Shown here piece after piece: positions 33,219 through 43,496 of a DNA stretch of 64,000 bases (position 1 is the first letter of the stretch; each line of letters opens with the position of its first letter). The stretch is from NBLH01 sp050296515 (GTDB taxonomy: Bacteria > Bacteroidota > Bacteroidia > Bacteroidales > NBLH01), in contig JBNKRJ010000041.1 of the NCBI GenBank assembly GCA_050296515.1, positions 22,840 to 86,839 of the forward strand, given 5' to 3'. The notes beneath the pieces were generated by a model. It was not told the origin of the DNA and ran no database searches. It saw only the letters and a program-made list of their open reading frames with translations. Position numbers and translations under genes: made by a program.

Positions 33219-35033
33219 ATGTGTGGAATAGCTGGCTTCAATTTCAGAGATGAAACTATTATAAAAAAGATGAATGATTCACAGGCTCATCGAGGACCTG
33301 ATGGTGAAGGTCTTTTTATTGATGATTTTGTTTCTTTAGGGCATAGACGACTTGCAATTATTGATCTTTCAAAGGATGCGAACCAACCAATGCACTATAA
33401 AAATCTCACCATAGTTTTTAATGGTGAAATTTATAATTATCGAGAAATAAAAAAAACATTATCAAAAAAGGGGCATTCCTTTTATACTCAATCAGATACT
33501 GAAGTAATCCTACATGCTTATGAGGAATGGGGAACTGATTGCCTAAAATACTTTAACGGAATGTGGGCATTTTGCCTTTATGACAAAAATAGTCATGAAC
33601 TTTTTCTTTCAAGGGATAGATTTGGGATAAAACCACTTTTTTATTTTATTGATAACGAAAGATTTATTTTTTCTTCTGAAATTAAGGCAATCAAATGTCA
33701 TGAGATAAACCTGAGCATTAATCAAACAGCAGTAAATCATTATTTTTACCAAAAATATATTGGTAGAGGGCAAACTATTTATAATGAAATACAAAAATTG
33801 GAAGAAGCCCATTATATTCAATATAACCTCACGACACGGGAATTATTAACAAAAAAATACTATCATCTCGAAAATGAAATTGAGACTGCTAAATCAGTTA
33901 ATTTTAAAGAAAAAAAGAAACTAATTTCTGAACTTATCTGTGATTCTGTTGAAAAACGTCTGATTTCAGATGTTCCTGTTGGTAGTTTTCTGTCAGGAGG
34001 CATTGATTCATCAGTAATTTCAAGTATTATAGCAAAAAAACATCCCCATTTCAAGGTATTTTCAATTGGTTTTAACGAAGATACCTTCAATGAATTAGAC
34101 CATGCAAAAATAGTGGCAGCAAAAATTTCAGCTTCCCACCATTATCACACTTTAAGCATTGATGAGGAACTAATATTTGATATTATCGAAAAAATAGATG
34201 AACCATTTGGCGATCCTTCGCTGATTCCAACATACTTATTATCAAAAATTACAAGGGAAAAGGTCACAGTTAGTCTTTCTGGTGATGCGGGTGATGAACT
34301 TTTTGCAGGATATGATACTTATTTGGCATGGAAAATAGCTCGTTTTATCCCACCTTTTCTGGTCAATCTGCTAAAACGAACCGTTAACATTCTACCTGCC
34401 AGCGATAAAAACCTGCATATAAGTTTTAAAATAAAGAAGTTTATTAAAGACTGGCATAAAAATGAGCAAATCCGACATCTAAATTGGATGTCTCAAACCG
34501 ATTCCGAACAAAGAAAAAAACTCCTTAACAAAAATTATATCCCAATAAATAAGCTAGTTAGAACAACTGATAGTAGTGGTTTACTGTCCATTCAATTAAA
34601 CGATTTTAGAAATTATTTAAGCAATGATATACTGGTTAAAGTTGATTCTGCAACAATGATGAATTCCCTGGAGGCAAGAATTCCTTTTCTTGATTTCAGA
34701 TTAGTTCCGCTTGTTTTGAGTCTTTCGCCAAATCAAAAAATAAGGAGATTTAAAACAAAGTTTTTTTTAAAGAAGTTTGCATTAAATTTGGTTCCCAAAA
34801 AGATCATAAATAGAAAAAAAGCTGGCTTTTCAGTACCTTTATCATTGTGGTTTAAAAAATCTTCAAGAATACAAGAAGTGATTACTAATAAGCAGTTTTT
34901 CGAGCATGGTTTTTTTGATTTTAATTTTGTACAAAAACTATTTCAAGAACATTTAAATAGTAAAAGTGATAATTCACGTGTACTGTGGCTAATCTTTGTT
35001 TTTAATTTGTGGTACAAGAAACAAAAAAAATAG
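33219..35033 (+). CDS. asnB: Asparagine synthase (glutamine-hydrolysing) family amidotransferase
   Basis: The 604-residue protein starts MCGIAGF, with Cys2 as glutaminase nucleophile, followed by the class II amidotransferase domain (RGPDGEG, GHRRLAIIDL, FNGEIYNY) and an ATP-pyrophosphatase domain with SFLSGGIDSSVIS near residue 256. Both halves are complete. Family members make asparagine, but within glycan loci close relatives amidate sugar acids or amino-sugar substituents; location suggests that use here, as inference. It sits three bases after the GT4 gene. Confidence 0.9.
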   Translation: MCGIAGFNFRDETIIKKMNDSQAHRGPDGEGLFIDDFVSLGHRRLAIIDLSKDANQPMHYKNLTIVFNGEIYNYREIKKTLSKKGHSFYTQSDTEVILHAYEEWGTDCLKYFNGMWAFCLYDKNSHELFLSRDRFGIKPLFYFIDNERFIFSSEIKAIKCHEINLSINQTAVNHYFYQKYIGRGQTIYNEIQKLEEAHYIQYNLTTRELLTKKYYHLENEIETAKSVNFKEKKKLISELICDSVEKRLISDVPVGSFLSGGIDSSVISSIIAKKHPHFKVFSIGFNEDTFNELDHAKIVAAKISASHHYHTLSIDEELIFDIIEKIDEPFGDPSLIPTYLLSKITREKVTVSLSGDAGDELFAGYDTYLAWKIARFIPPFLVNLLKRTVNILPASDKNLHISFKIKKFIKDWHKNEQIRHLNWMSQTDSEQRKKLLNKNYIPINKLVRTTDSSGLLSIQLNDFRNYLSNDILVKVDSATMMNSLEARIPFLDFRLVPLVLSLSPNQKIRRFKTKFFLKKFALNLVPKKIINRKKAGFSVPLSLWFKKSSRIQEVITNKQFFEHGFFDFNFVQKLFQEHLNSKSDNSRVLWLIFVFNLWYKKQKK

Positions 35034-35042
35034 TTTATAAGA

Positions 35043-37628
35043 ATGTCAAAAATCTCGAAAAAAAAGAAGTTAGTAAAATCAACAGTTAATTCTGAAAAAA
35101 AAGGAAATAAAAACATAAGAGCAGCAAACCCTCCTAAAACATATGCAATCATTTTTGCAATTATATCTTTACTAATTGATTTCTTGTTTCTTCCAAAAAG
35201 AAGTGAAATAAGTGAAGTAGGAAGTAATCCATTCTTCTTTTTCTTGATCTCTTTAATCGGTTCAGCAGCTATTTTTATTGGATTAAACTGGAAAAATATT
35301 GAACATTATAAAAACTTAATAAAATACCTCTTCCTGCTATGTCTTGCATGCTTAGTTCTTTTTTTTGTGGCTGAAGAGATTTTTATTAACGATAAAACCA
35401 GCTTTATATGGGAAAGAATAACCCTTTATACTTCTAGCCTGATTGCCCCCCTGTCTTTAATTGGCTTTATGTTGGTTTACTTATACAAAGAACAAATTCT
35501 GGATTACATTCAACTGCTATTTCCTTTTAATAAAAAAGAGATTCCTAATAACGAAGTTAATTCAAAAGAACAGTCGCAACATTCAACAAAACGACACCAA
35601 AACTTTTTTACAGTTGGTGTATTAATTCTAATTGCCTCCATTTCACTATTTACAATATTTTACAAGCTTGATGGTTTTGACTTATTTTCAGATGAAACAC
35701 AAGTTACACAAGGTGCTGCCGGATATTACCATACAGGCGAATTTAAACAATGGAGTTTTATTCAACAAAAAACGGTTGGTAATACTTATGACCGGGCATG
35801 GCCTCATTTATTCCTCGTTGCTCAGTCTTATAAAATATTTGGAATAACTCCCTGGTCATCCAGATTCCCATCAGCGTTATTTGGTATTATCTTCATTATT
35901 TCTGCATTTTTTATAATTAAATATTTTATAAAAGATCATACAGTTGTTATTCTTTCAACTCTGTCTTTTTGCTTGTATTACAACTATTTACAACTATTCA
36001 GATGGGCGCGAATGTACGCTATTGCTATACCTGTTTTTCTATTGGCTTTTTATTTTGGATATCGATTTTTGGTTGAAAAGAACCAATTGAAATTATTGCC
36101 TTTAAAGCAGATAAAGTTTGGACATTATCTAAACTTCAATTATGTTTATTTATTACCTTTTCTTATTCTCATTTATTTTAGCTTCCACCTGCATGTAAAT
36201 TCTCTACTAGCTTTGCTAATACTGTTTGTAATATCAATAATTTATTATTTTATAAAAAAAGAAGCAAAATATCTTACAGCAATTATTACAGGTATTGGCT
36301 TTATCATCTTGGGATATTTGGCTCTACCGAATGTTGGAGGAATTATAAACTATTTAAGTTTTTTTGAGCAAGATAATGCCAGAATATACTCTGAACTTAT
36401 GTTTGCTTACCCATTTTCCAAATCAATTGGTATTGTTTTATTTATTACAGGTGCAGGTTTACTCTTTTTTGTTAATCATCAAAAGTTTAAACAAGTTTAT
36501 ATTCTATTGTATTCAAGTATTATTATAACATTTGTTCTTTTTGCCTATGTTTTCAATTATCCTGCTTCGTTCAGATATGTTTCATTTTTTGCAGCAATTT
36601 CTATTGTTCTAATAATTTCTGTATTTATCCTTTTATTAAAGGCCACCACACCAAAGTTCGTCCAATGGACTGGTTACTTAATGATTATATTATTAATTAC
36701 ATCTCATTTGTATAAAAATTACGATAATTTGTATGTTAGAAACCCTCTGTCACCAGCATATCCATCTATAGCAATTAAAACCATAGTAAAGACCTATAAA
36801 AAAGGTGAATTAATATATAGGCATTGGGGCCCTGGTTTTTATTTTCAAGGCATTGATAAAAGTGTTAAATTAAAAGGTCTTGGAAATTACGAAGGAAAAA
36901 AGTTCAACCTAATTATTGATACATTGCAAAAATATCCTTCTGGCTGGCTAACCTGGATGAGTCACAATACATTTAGAATGGATCCAAAACTGGTAAATTA
37001 TGCGAACCTTTATTTTACAAAGTATCATGGTTTGGGTGTTGATAAAACCGGGGTTGAACTATTTCATTATACTGATTCAATGCTGGTTGATTCGATGAAG
37101 TTTAATTTTGAAAGAAATTTGCCACATGCAAATCTAAACCTGGCAAATACTTATTCTTTAGCCTTTTGGGTTAAATTAGATAAAGCAAATGACCACACTC
37201 CTTTTATTTTTACCGAAAACGAGAAAAAAATATTTGAAATAAGACAAGTGAATGATAATCGCCCTTCATTATTGTTTGTGTATAACAATGCTACCAAAGA
37301 TTCAATTGAAGGTGTAATCCCCGAAGCAAATAAATGGCATCATGTATGCTGGTTTCAAGAAGGAGGAGAAGTTGGGGATGAAATTGGACTCTACGTTGAC
37401 GGAAAAAGAATAATAACAAAGCAACTTACTTCGCCAATTAAAGGACTTGTGAAATATAAACTGAATCCCGAATTTAAAGGGGAAAGAAATGATATAAGAA
37501 TTTATGATTTTGTTTTGAGCCAGGAGCAGATAAATTTAATCATGAAAAATCTGAATACACCAAATTCCTCTGTTTTAAAAGTAAAAAATACGCCATTTAA
37601 AACGTTATTTCATTGGCAAAAAAAATAA
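35043..37628 (+). CDS. GT39-like membrane glycosyltransferase fused to a LamG-like domain
   Basis: An 861-residue protein. The N-terminus is very Lys-rich (1-25). About twelve membrane helices run from 35 to 565, with the acidic loop FSDETQVTQGAAGYYHTGEF (near 210) and RFPSALFG typical of GT39/ArnT-like enzymes that take sugars from polyprenyl-phosphate donors. After an extracytoplasmic region, residues about 690-845 form a LamG/concanavalin-like jelly roll with SLAFWVKLDKAN, NKWHHVCWFQEG and IGLYVDGKRI. Such a lectin-like domain on a GT39 enzyme is unusual. The GtrB-like enzyme at 31152 could supply its donor. The last 16 bases overlap the next gene. Confidence 0.85.
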   Translation: MSKISKKKKLVKSTVNSEKKGNKNIRAANPPKTYAIIFAIISLLIDFLFLPKRSEISEVGSNPFFFFLISLIGSAAIFIGLNWKNIEHYKNLIKYLFLLCLACLVLFFVAEEIFINDKTSFIWERITLYTSSLIAPLSLIGFMLVYLYKEQILDYIQLLFPFNKKEIPNNEVNSKEQSQHSTKRHQNFFTVGVLILIASISLFTIFYKLDGFDLFSDETQVTQGAAGYYHTGEFKQWSFIQQKTVGNTYDRAWPHLFLVAQSYKIFGITPWSSRFPSALFGIIFIISAFFIIKYFIKDHTVVILSTLSFCLYYNYLQLFRWARMYAIAIPVFLLAFYFGYRFLVEKNQLKLLPLKQIKFGHYLNFNYVYLLPFLILIYFSFHLHVNSLLALLILFVISIIYYFIKKEAKYLTAIITGIGFIILGYLALPNVGGIINYLSFFEQDNARIYSELMFAYPFSKSIGIVLFITGAGLLFFVNHQKFKQVYILLYSSIIITFVLFAYVFNYPASFRYVSFFAAISIVLIISVFILLLKATTPKFVQWTGYLMIILLITSHLYKNYDNLYVRNPLSPAYPSIAIKTIVKTYKKGELIYRHWGPGFYFQGIDKSVKLKGLGNYEGKKFNLIIDTLQKYPSGWLTWMSHNTFRMDPKLVNYANLYFTKYHGLGVDKTGVELFHYTDSMLVDSMKFNFERNLPHANLNLANTYSLAFWVKLDKANDHTPFIFTENEKKIFEIRQVNDNRPSLLFVYNNATKDSIEGVIPEANKWHHVCWFQEGGEVGDEIGLYVDGKRIITKQLTSPIKGLVKYKLNPEFKGERNDIRIYDFVLSQEQINLIMKNLNTPNSSVLKVKNTPFKTLFHWQKK

Positions 37629-38737
37629 AAATCTGTTTTGTTGTACCCAGAGCTTACTATTTATTTGATCAAACTCTTGAAAAAATTTCAGATAAAGTCG
37701 GAGGCGCACAAAAACAAGCTTTCTTATTTAGTACTGGTCTGGCTTCATATAATCTCTTTGATGTTCACTTTATTGTAGCAGATTTCGGACAAAAAAAAAA
37801 TAAGATGATGATTGATGGCGTAACCGTCTGGAAATCTTTTAATTTCAAACATAATTTTATTACGCAGATTCATTGTTTTTACAAATCATTGAAAAATGTC
37901 AATGCTGATGTATACTTGTTTCGGTCTGCAGACAGAGGAGTTGCTTTTGGTACCTTCCTTGTAAAATATCTTTTGAAAAAAAAAGTTATTTACATGATAG
38001 CTTCAGGTAGCGAGACTAGTTATGTTGGAAATAAAAAAGCATTTGGACCAATTACTGCTCAACTTATGAATTTTGTTTATAAGAAATCAGATGCAATAAT
38101 TGCACAAACGAAGGAGCAATCAATTCTTTTTACAAAAAATCATAGTAGAAATCCTGACTCAATTATAAAAAACATAATTGACATTGAACAAGAAAAAAAT
38201 GAAGAAATCCAAAAGGACTATTCGATATGGGTTGGCAGACTTGATAAAATAAAACAACCTGAACTATTTTTGGAATTGGCAAAAAAAATTCCAAATCAAA
38301 AGTTTATAATGATTGCTCCTATTGTGCTTGAGCATCAAAAATACGGCATCTATTTAAAGAAGGAAATTCTCAAAATCAAGAATATAGAATATATTGAATT
38401 TGTAAAGCCAAAAGAAATGATGTTGTATTATCAAAAGGCTAAACTTTACGTGACAACTTCAGAAACAGAGGGTTTCTCAAATACAATGATGGAAGCAATG
38501 GCTGTTGGTTGTCCTGTTTTAAGCTATAAGGTTGATCCTGAAAATATAATTAGGAACTTTCAATTAGGTTATTGTTCTTATGCAGAAAAAACAATGTTTT
38601 TTAAAGCTTTTGAACAACTTATTGATAATGAAGACAAGTTAAATATTATGGGTAAAAATGCAAGAGACTATATTATGAATAATCATTCGAAAGAGATCGA
38701 AATCAGTAAATTAGTTGATTTAATTTCAGCATTATAA
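37613..38737 (+). CDS. GT4-like glycosyltransferase
   Basis: 374 residues with GT-B architecture: N-terminal VVPRAYYLFDQ and KVGGAQKQAFLFSTGL, C-terminal SIWVGRLDKIKQPELFLELA and the EX7E segment EGFSNTMMEAMAVGCP (Glu286). It starts with TTG at 37613, inside the end of the upstream gene; this gives a standard first strand (KIKICFVVP), and no ATG fits as well. It is closely similar in layout to the next gene product, so the two may be tandem paralogues. Confidence 0.85.
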   Translation: MAKKIKICFVVPRAYYLFDQTLEKISDKVGGAQKQAFLFSTGLASYNLFDVHFIVADFGQKKNKMMIDGVTVWKSFNFKHNFITQIHCFYKSLKNVNADVYLFRSADRGVAFGTFLVKYLLKKKVIYMIASGSETSYVGNKKAFGPITAQLMNFVYKKSDAIIAQTKEQSILFTKNHSRNPDSIIKNIIDIEQEKNEEIQKDYSIWVGRLDKIKQPELFLELAKKIPNQKFIMIAPIVLEHQKYGIYLKKEILKIKNIEYIEFVKPKEMMLYYQKAKLYVTTSETEGFSNTMMEAMAVGCPVLSYKVDPENIIRNFQLGYCSYAEKTMFFKAFEQLIDNEDKLNIMGKNARDYIMNNHSKEIEISKLVDLISAL

Positions 38738-38746
38738 CAAAAGCAG

Positions 38747-39865
38747 ATGATTTCAGATAGAAAAATAAAAGTTTGTTTTTTTTCTCCTGGCTCTTATGTT
38801 TATTTTAATAAGAGCCGCAAACAAGTTTACGGTGGTGCTGAGCTACAAATGTTTTTATTAGCCAATGAATTGTCAATAAAAAATAAGTACGAAATACTTT
38901 TTTTTGTAGGTAATTGTTCACAACCTAAGAATGAGGTTTACAACAATATAAAATTAATTAGAAGCTTTAATTTTCCTGATTCTGAAAGCTTTATAATGAA
39001 GAGCTTAAAAGTTCTTCATTATTTCATTTTATTGTTAAAGAATAAACCTGACATTATTATTACAACTACAGCAAACACAATTGTTGGGATTACTGCATTT
39101 TATTCAAAAATTCTTGGAATAAAACATATACACAGAACAGCAAGTCGAATAGATACGGATGGTAGCTGGATTAAAAAGAATGGAATTTTGGGCAAAGTGT
39201 ATTTGTATGGGATCAAAAATGCCTCTGTTATAATTGTTCAGAATTACTTCGATCAAGAATTGTTATCTATCAATTATGGGCTAAAATCGATCGTACTTAA
39301 AAATGCAATATACTATTCCGAAATGCATAATGAAAAGAAAAATGGGGTATTGTGGGTTGGTCGGTTAAATCAACTTAAGCAGCCAGAATTGTTTTTAAAT
39401 CTTGCAATAGCTTTACCTATGGTTGAGTTCACAATGATATGCCCCTACAATGCAAGCGACATTAAAACATGGGGATTACTAAAAGATAAGGCGAATACCA
39501 TTAATAATTTATTGTTGATTGAAAATATTGATTTTGAACAAATTCAAAGCTTCTTTAACAAAGCCCATTTGTTTGTAAACACTTCATTAACAGAAGGATT
39601 CCCTAACACTTTTTTACAAGCTTGTGCTGGAAGAACTCCAATTATTTCATTAAATGTAGATCCCGATAATTTTTTGGTGAATAATAATTGTGGTGTATTT
39701 TGTAATAATGATCTTAATTTAATGATCGATTCTGTTAAAAGTTTGTTGTCATCACCACACAAAACTGAGGAAATGGGATACAATGCATACAATTATTTAA
39801 AAAAGAATCATGATGTTAAGGCTATTGCAGTACAACTGGAAGAAATGATTGAAAGCTCGTTATGA
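38747..39865 (+). CDS. GT4-like glycosyltransferase, paralogue of the preceding one
   Basis: 372 residues. N-terminal KVCFFSPGSYVYFNKSRKQ and YGGAELQMFLLA; C-terminal VLWVGRLNQLKQPELFLNLA, almost the same as the preceding protein, and EGFPNTFLQACAGRTP in the EX7E position, where Glu283 is present but the second Glu is Gln. Loss of the second Glu is tolerated in some GT4 enzymes. The ATG lies nine bases after the upstream stop, and the end overlaps the next gene by four bases. Confidence 0.85.
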   Translation: MISDRKIKVCFFSPGSYVYFNKSRKQVYGGAELQMFLLANELSIKNKYEILFFVGNCSQPKNEVYNNIKLIRSFNFPDSESFIMKSLKVLHYFILLLKNKPDIIITTTANTIVGITAFYSKILGIKHIHRTASRIDTDGSWIKKNGILGKVYLYGIKNASVIIVQNYFDQELLSINYGLKSIVLKNAIYYSEMHNEKKNGVLWVGRLNQLKQPELFLNLAIALPMVEFTMICPYNASDIKTWGLLKDKANTINNLLLIENIDFEQIQSFFNKAHLFVNTSLTEGFPNTFLQACAGRTPIISLNVDPDNFLVNNNCGVFCNNDLNLMIDSVKSLLSSPHKTEEMGYNAYNYLKKNHDVKAIAVQLEEMIESSL

Positions 39866-40740
39866 TAAAAATAGCAACACAAAATATTAAATTTCTCCAT
39901 GTAATTGGTAAAATCCCCTTACTTAGACATTTTTTTATTGTAAAAGTTGACAATGATTTAAGGGACATAAGAAATAATGTGGTTCTTGAGAAACTTTTCA
40001 CAGATATTTATACTGCCAATAAAACTTCAAAAAGAACAAAAAGTAATCGTTTTTCTGAATTAGATAAGATTTCTATTAACTATTTAACTAGCAACGGATT
40101 AAAAACGATTCATGATATAGGTGTTTCCAATGGTATTACATCTGTGGATTTGTTCAAAAAACTATGGATAAAAGGGATTGATTTTAGATTTTTTGTATCC
40201 GATAAGTACGCTATGTTAAAGCTAAAGAAGGGAATCGCCCAAAGGTTTTTTGATGAAGATGAAAATTTTATTTTTGGTTATTTGGGTCCTTTTTTTGCAG
40301 CAAACAGAAATATCTTTTTCCCATTGACCGTACTTTTATTTCAGATTTTAAAGTCATTGCCAAATGATAGAGAATATTCAACTAATTTGCTTTTCTATCA
40401 CAGGGAATTGCTTGAATTAATTGATTCTAATAAAGTTGAAAATATCAGCTATGATGTTTTCAATACGATACCAGAGCAAAGGTTTGATTTTGTAAGATGC
40501 ATGAATTTATTAAACCTAGCGTATTTCAGCAAAGAACAAATACAAAAAGCAGTGCTTAATATTTTATCCTCCTTAAACGATAATGGAATTTTATTACTGG
40601 GAAGAACGAATTCAAAAGGAATCACCAACGCAAGTTTTTTTATGAAGGAAAATAACAAGCTAGTATTGTTATCTGATTTTAATGAAGGTTTTGAAGGAAA
40701 AGATATTGCTATACCTTTTGATTTATTAAAAAAACCTTAA
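39862..40740 (+). CDS. Putative class I SAM-dependent methyltransferase
   Basis: The 292-residue protein has a Rossmann-like core with TIHDIGVSNGITSVDLF (near residue 84) as the SAM-binding loop and RFDFVRCMNLLNLAYFSKEQ and NGILLLGRT further on. The first loop lacks the usual GxGxG spacing, so SAM binding is likely but not certain. A large insert (about 120-180) separates the halves. Overlaps the upstream GT4 gene by ATGA. Substrate unknown. Confidence 0.65.
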   Translation: MIKIATQNIKFLHVIGKIPLLRHFFIVKVDNDLRDIRNNVVLEKLFTDIYTANKTSKRTKSNRFSELDKISINYLTSNGLKTIHDIGVSNGITSVDLFKKLWIKGIDFRFFVSDKYAMLKLKKGIAQRFFDEDENFIFGYLGPFFAANRNIFFPLTVLLFQILKSLPNDREYSTNLLFYHRELLELIDSNKVENISYDVFNTIPEQRFDFVRCMNLLNLAYFSKEQIQKAVLNILSSLNDNGILLLGRTNSKGITNASFFMKENNKLVLLSDFNEGFEGKDIAIPFDLLKKP

Positions 40741-40744
40741 TGTT

Positions 40745-41863
40745 ATGAAATTTTTGATTATTGCCCCAAGATTCCATACCAACCTATATTACAGGACATT
40801 AGCACTAAAAAATGCTGGTCATGAAATTAAGGTTTTGGTCATGTATAAGGGTAAATCAGAATTTTATGGCGATTTTGATATTCAACTGTTAAAATTTGCA
40901 TGGCTGAGCAGAATTTTGTTATCAATTGTAGGACTTTTCAAAAAAAACTATTTAAAATCAGGACTTGAACTAAGACTCCAATGGCCTGGAAATGAACTTA
41001 AAACGAATCTACGGAATTTTAAGCCGGATGCAATCTTACTAAAAGCTTATCAGGATATGCTGGCCATCAAAAGCTTATATTTAGCCAGGAGACAAAAAAT
41101 AAAAGTGCTAATGTTTACTCAAACTACATTTACCCATATTAAGGGCTCACAGTTTTTGTTCAAACTAAATGTATTATGGTTCAAACGGCTTAAAGTGCTA
41201 GCTTATATAACACCCATCGAACAAAACTATATTGCATTCAGGAAGGTTGGAATACAAAACGTTTATTATTTGCCTTTTGTTTATCCAAATTCTGAAAATA
41301 CAATTATTTATGAAAACAAAGCTTTGATCAATATTCTTTCGATAGGTAAATTTGTAAAAAGAAAAGACCATTTGTTACTAGTAAAAGCTATCGAAAGAAT
41401 AAAAACCGATTATAACGTAAAACTGACTATTATTGGAGAAAGGGCAGATCTTCCATGTTATCAGGAAGTTAAAGACTATATTTCAAAGAATTCTTTGGAA
41501 AGCAATGTTTCTATTTTGGCACATTTAAGTTATACTGAAATTCAAAAACAATATGCACGACACCAGCTTTTTGTATTGGCTGCTTATAATGAACCTGCAG
41601 CATATTCTCCGGTCGAAGCAATGGCTCACGGGCTCCCTGTAATTCTAAGTACTGATTCAGGCACAAATTGCTACATTCAAAATGGAATAAATGGATTTAT
41701 CTTCGAAGCTGGTAATTTGGATGACCTTACTTCAACAATTAAAGCATCAATTGAGAGTTCAGAGAAATTGTTAAGAATGTCAGCAGCAGCAAATCATACA
41801 GCACAAAACAAACATCATTTAAAAGGGTTTAGTGACGCAATAATGAAAATTATCAATAATTAA
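40745..41863 (+). CDS. GT4 family glycosyltransferase
   Basis: 372 residues, GT-B fold: MKFLIIAPRFHTNLYYRTLAL at the start, NILSIGKFVKRKDHLLLVKA at the opening of the second domain, and AAYNEPAAYSPVEAMAHGLP as the EX7E motif (Glu283 and Glu291). It starts four bases after the upstream stop, and its own stop codon touches the next start. Substrates cannot be read from the sequence. Confidence 0.88.
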   Translation: MKFLIIAPRFHTNLYYRTLALKNAGHEIKVLVMYKGKSEFYGDFDIQLLKFAWLSRILLSIVGLFKKNYLKSGLELRLQWPGNELKTNLRNFKPDAILLKAYQDMLAIKSLYLARRQKIKVLMFTQTTFTHIKGSQFLFKLNVLWFKRLKVLAYITPIEQNYIAFRKVGIQNVYYLPFVYPNSENTIIYENKALINILSIGKFVKRKDHLLLVKAIERIKTDYNVKLTIIGERADLPCYQEVKDYISKNSLESNVSILAHLSYTEIQKQYARHQLFVLAAYNEPAAYSPVEAMAHGLPVILSTDSGTNCYIQNGINGFIFEAGNLDDLTSTIKASIESSEKLLRMSAAANHTAQNKHHLKGFSDAIMKIINN

Positions 41864-42661
41864 ATGCAAAAGAAATATGATAAAATAAATAAACGGTTAG
41901 TTTATCACGGTCAAACTGCCGATCCCAAATATTGGGAAAAACACTGGAACGAGTATACCATTGAAAAGGTTTACCCCAAATATATCTCGAAACTTGACTA
42001 TGTTGTTGCAATTTCAAAAAAGTATCTATTAAAAGGAGCACTGGTACTTGAAGGTGGATGCGGGGTTGGACAGCAAGTATTTAAATTGCAACAGCTGGGA
42101 TTTCAGGTAACAGGCATTGATTATGCAGCAGAAACCGTTGAATTTGTAAATAACCACAAACCAGAACTTAATATTCAATTAGGAGATGTACGAAAACTGG
42201 AATTCCTAAATAATCATTTTGATGCCTACTGGTCATTTGGAGTAATAGAGCATTTTTACGGAGGATACGAAGAAATTGCTCTGGAAATGAGGAGAGTATT
42301 GAAGCATAATGGACTTTTGTTTTTAACATTTCCACATATGAGCCTTTTGCGTAAACTAAAAGCAAGGCTTAACCTATACGAAAAATGGGACAACCAGAAC
42401 TTTGATACTTTTTATCAGTTTGCACTGGAAACCAAAAGAACAATCGATTATTTCGAATCTATAGGATTTAAACTAATCAATAAAAAAGGGTTGGACGGAG
42501 CAAAGGGGTTCAAAGATGAAGTACCATTTCTTAAGCCTATATTTCAAAAAATATATGATGGAAAATCACTACCTCTAAAAGCAATAAACAAAGTTTTTTC
42601 GATCCTTTTTTCAGGATTTGCTTCACATTCAATACTTTTAGTACTCAAAAAGCAAGCTTAA
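41864..42661 (+). CDS. Class I SAM-dependent methyltransferase
   Basis: 265 residues. Motif I LVLEGGCGVGQQVFKL (near 55) binds SAM, followed by VTGIDYAAETVEF, SFGVIEHFYGG and the post-motif ALEMRRVLKHNGLLFLTFP, the standard Methyltransf_11/25 layout. It begins directly at the stop of the upstream GT4 gene and ends directly at the next start, so translational coupling is likely. Probably methylates a sugar hydroxyl or acid of the glycan; this is inference. Confidence 0.87.
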   Translation: MQKKYDKINKRLVYHGQTADPKYWEKHWNEYTIEKVYPKYISKLDYVVAISKKYLLKGALVLEGGCGVGQQVFKLQQLGFQVTGIDYAAETVEFVNNHKPELNIQLGDVRKLEFLNNHFDAYWSFGVIEHFYGGYEEIALEMRRVLKHNGLLFLTFPHMSLLRKLKARLNLYEKWDNQNFDTFYQFALETKRTIDYFESIGFKLINKKGLDGAKGFKDEVPFLKPIFQKIYDGKSLPLKAINKVFSILFSGFASHSILLVLKKQA

Positions 42662-43495
42662 ATGTATCCAAGAATTCTTCAAAAGTTCGACAATTTCCTG
42701 GTTAATCGTATATATAATTATGCAAACCGAAGATGGTATAGTTCACCATTAACAAAACACCCGGTAGCAAGCAAAGAAGAATATCTTTCAGTTGCAAAGA
42801 ACGCAAGGGAAAAATCATACAAGATCATTGACGAACTGGAGAAAGAATTTGGTTGTCAAATCGATGAACAATGGTTTCACGATCTTGCCTTGCTAACACA
42901 AGTTGTGAAGAAAAAGTCAGAAATAGTTTATCAGCATGGAAGATTATTATACTCACTATTAAGCAATTATGTTAATCTCAGCGATTCACCCTATTTCAAC
43001 ATCGTTGAAACAGGAACCGCAAGAGGTTTTTCTTCTTTATGCATGGCCAAAGCCCTTCATGATAAGAAGGCTCATGGAAAAATATTCACTTTTGATGTGT
43101 TACCGCATCATAACAAAATGTACTGGAATTGCATTGCCGATATGGAAGGGAAAAAGACAAGATCTGAATTATTAACTGCTTATCATTATTTAACAAAACC
43201 ACATATCGTTTTTTTGCAGGGAAATTCCATTACAGAAATGAAAAAATTGCAACTGGAAAGGGTGCATTTTGCCTTTTTAGATGGTGGACACGATTACTAT
43301 CATGTTATCAATGAGTTTAATAACATAAAAAACACACAGGAAAAAGGCGATATTATTTTTTTTGATGACTACACACCCAAATTATTTCCTGGTGTAGTTA
43401 AAGCTGTTGACGAAATCTGCAAAAAACATCACTATACAAAACGAGTTATAAAAATCAACGAACAAAGAGCTTATGCTTTTGCATTGAAAAACTAA
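42662..43495 (+). CDS. TylF/Methyltransf_24-type methyltransferase
   Basis: 277 residues. The N-terminal 100 residues are helical; the Rossmann core has FNIVETGTARGFSSLCMAKA (near 113-132) and HFAFLDGGHDYYHVINEF, then DIIFFDDYTPKLFPGVVKAV, matching O-methyltransferases of the macrocin/TylF and CmcI type that need a divalent metal (Asp in LDGGH and FDDY). These often methylate sugar hydroxyls. Directly follows the previous methyltransferase gene with no gap. Confidence 0.82.
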   Translation: MYPRILQKFDNFLVNRIYNYANRRWYSSPLTKHPVASKEEYLSVAKNAREKSYKIIDELEKEFGCQIDEQWFHDLALLTQVVKKKSEIVYQHGRLLYSLLSNYVNLSDSPYFNIVETGTARGFSSLCMAKALHDKKAHGKIFTFDVLPHHNKMYWNCIADMEGKKTRSELLTAYHYLTKPHIVFLQGNSITEMKKLQLERVHFAFLDGGHDYYHVINEFNNIKNTQEKGDIIFFDDYTPKLFPGVVKAVDEICKKHHYTKRVIKINEQRAYAFALKN

Positions 43496-43496
43496 A

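Noticed and set aside
37613..37628. Overlap between the GT39-LamG gene and the next GT4 gene taken as a frameshift
   Set aside because: Both proteins are complete; the TTG start inside the upstream gene end gives a normal first strand, so it is a plain overlap.
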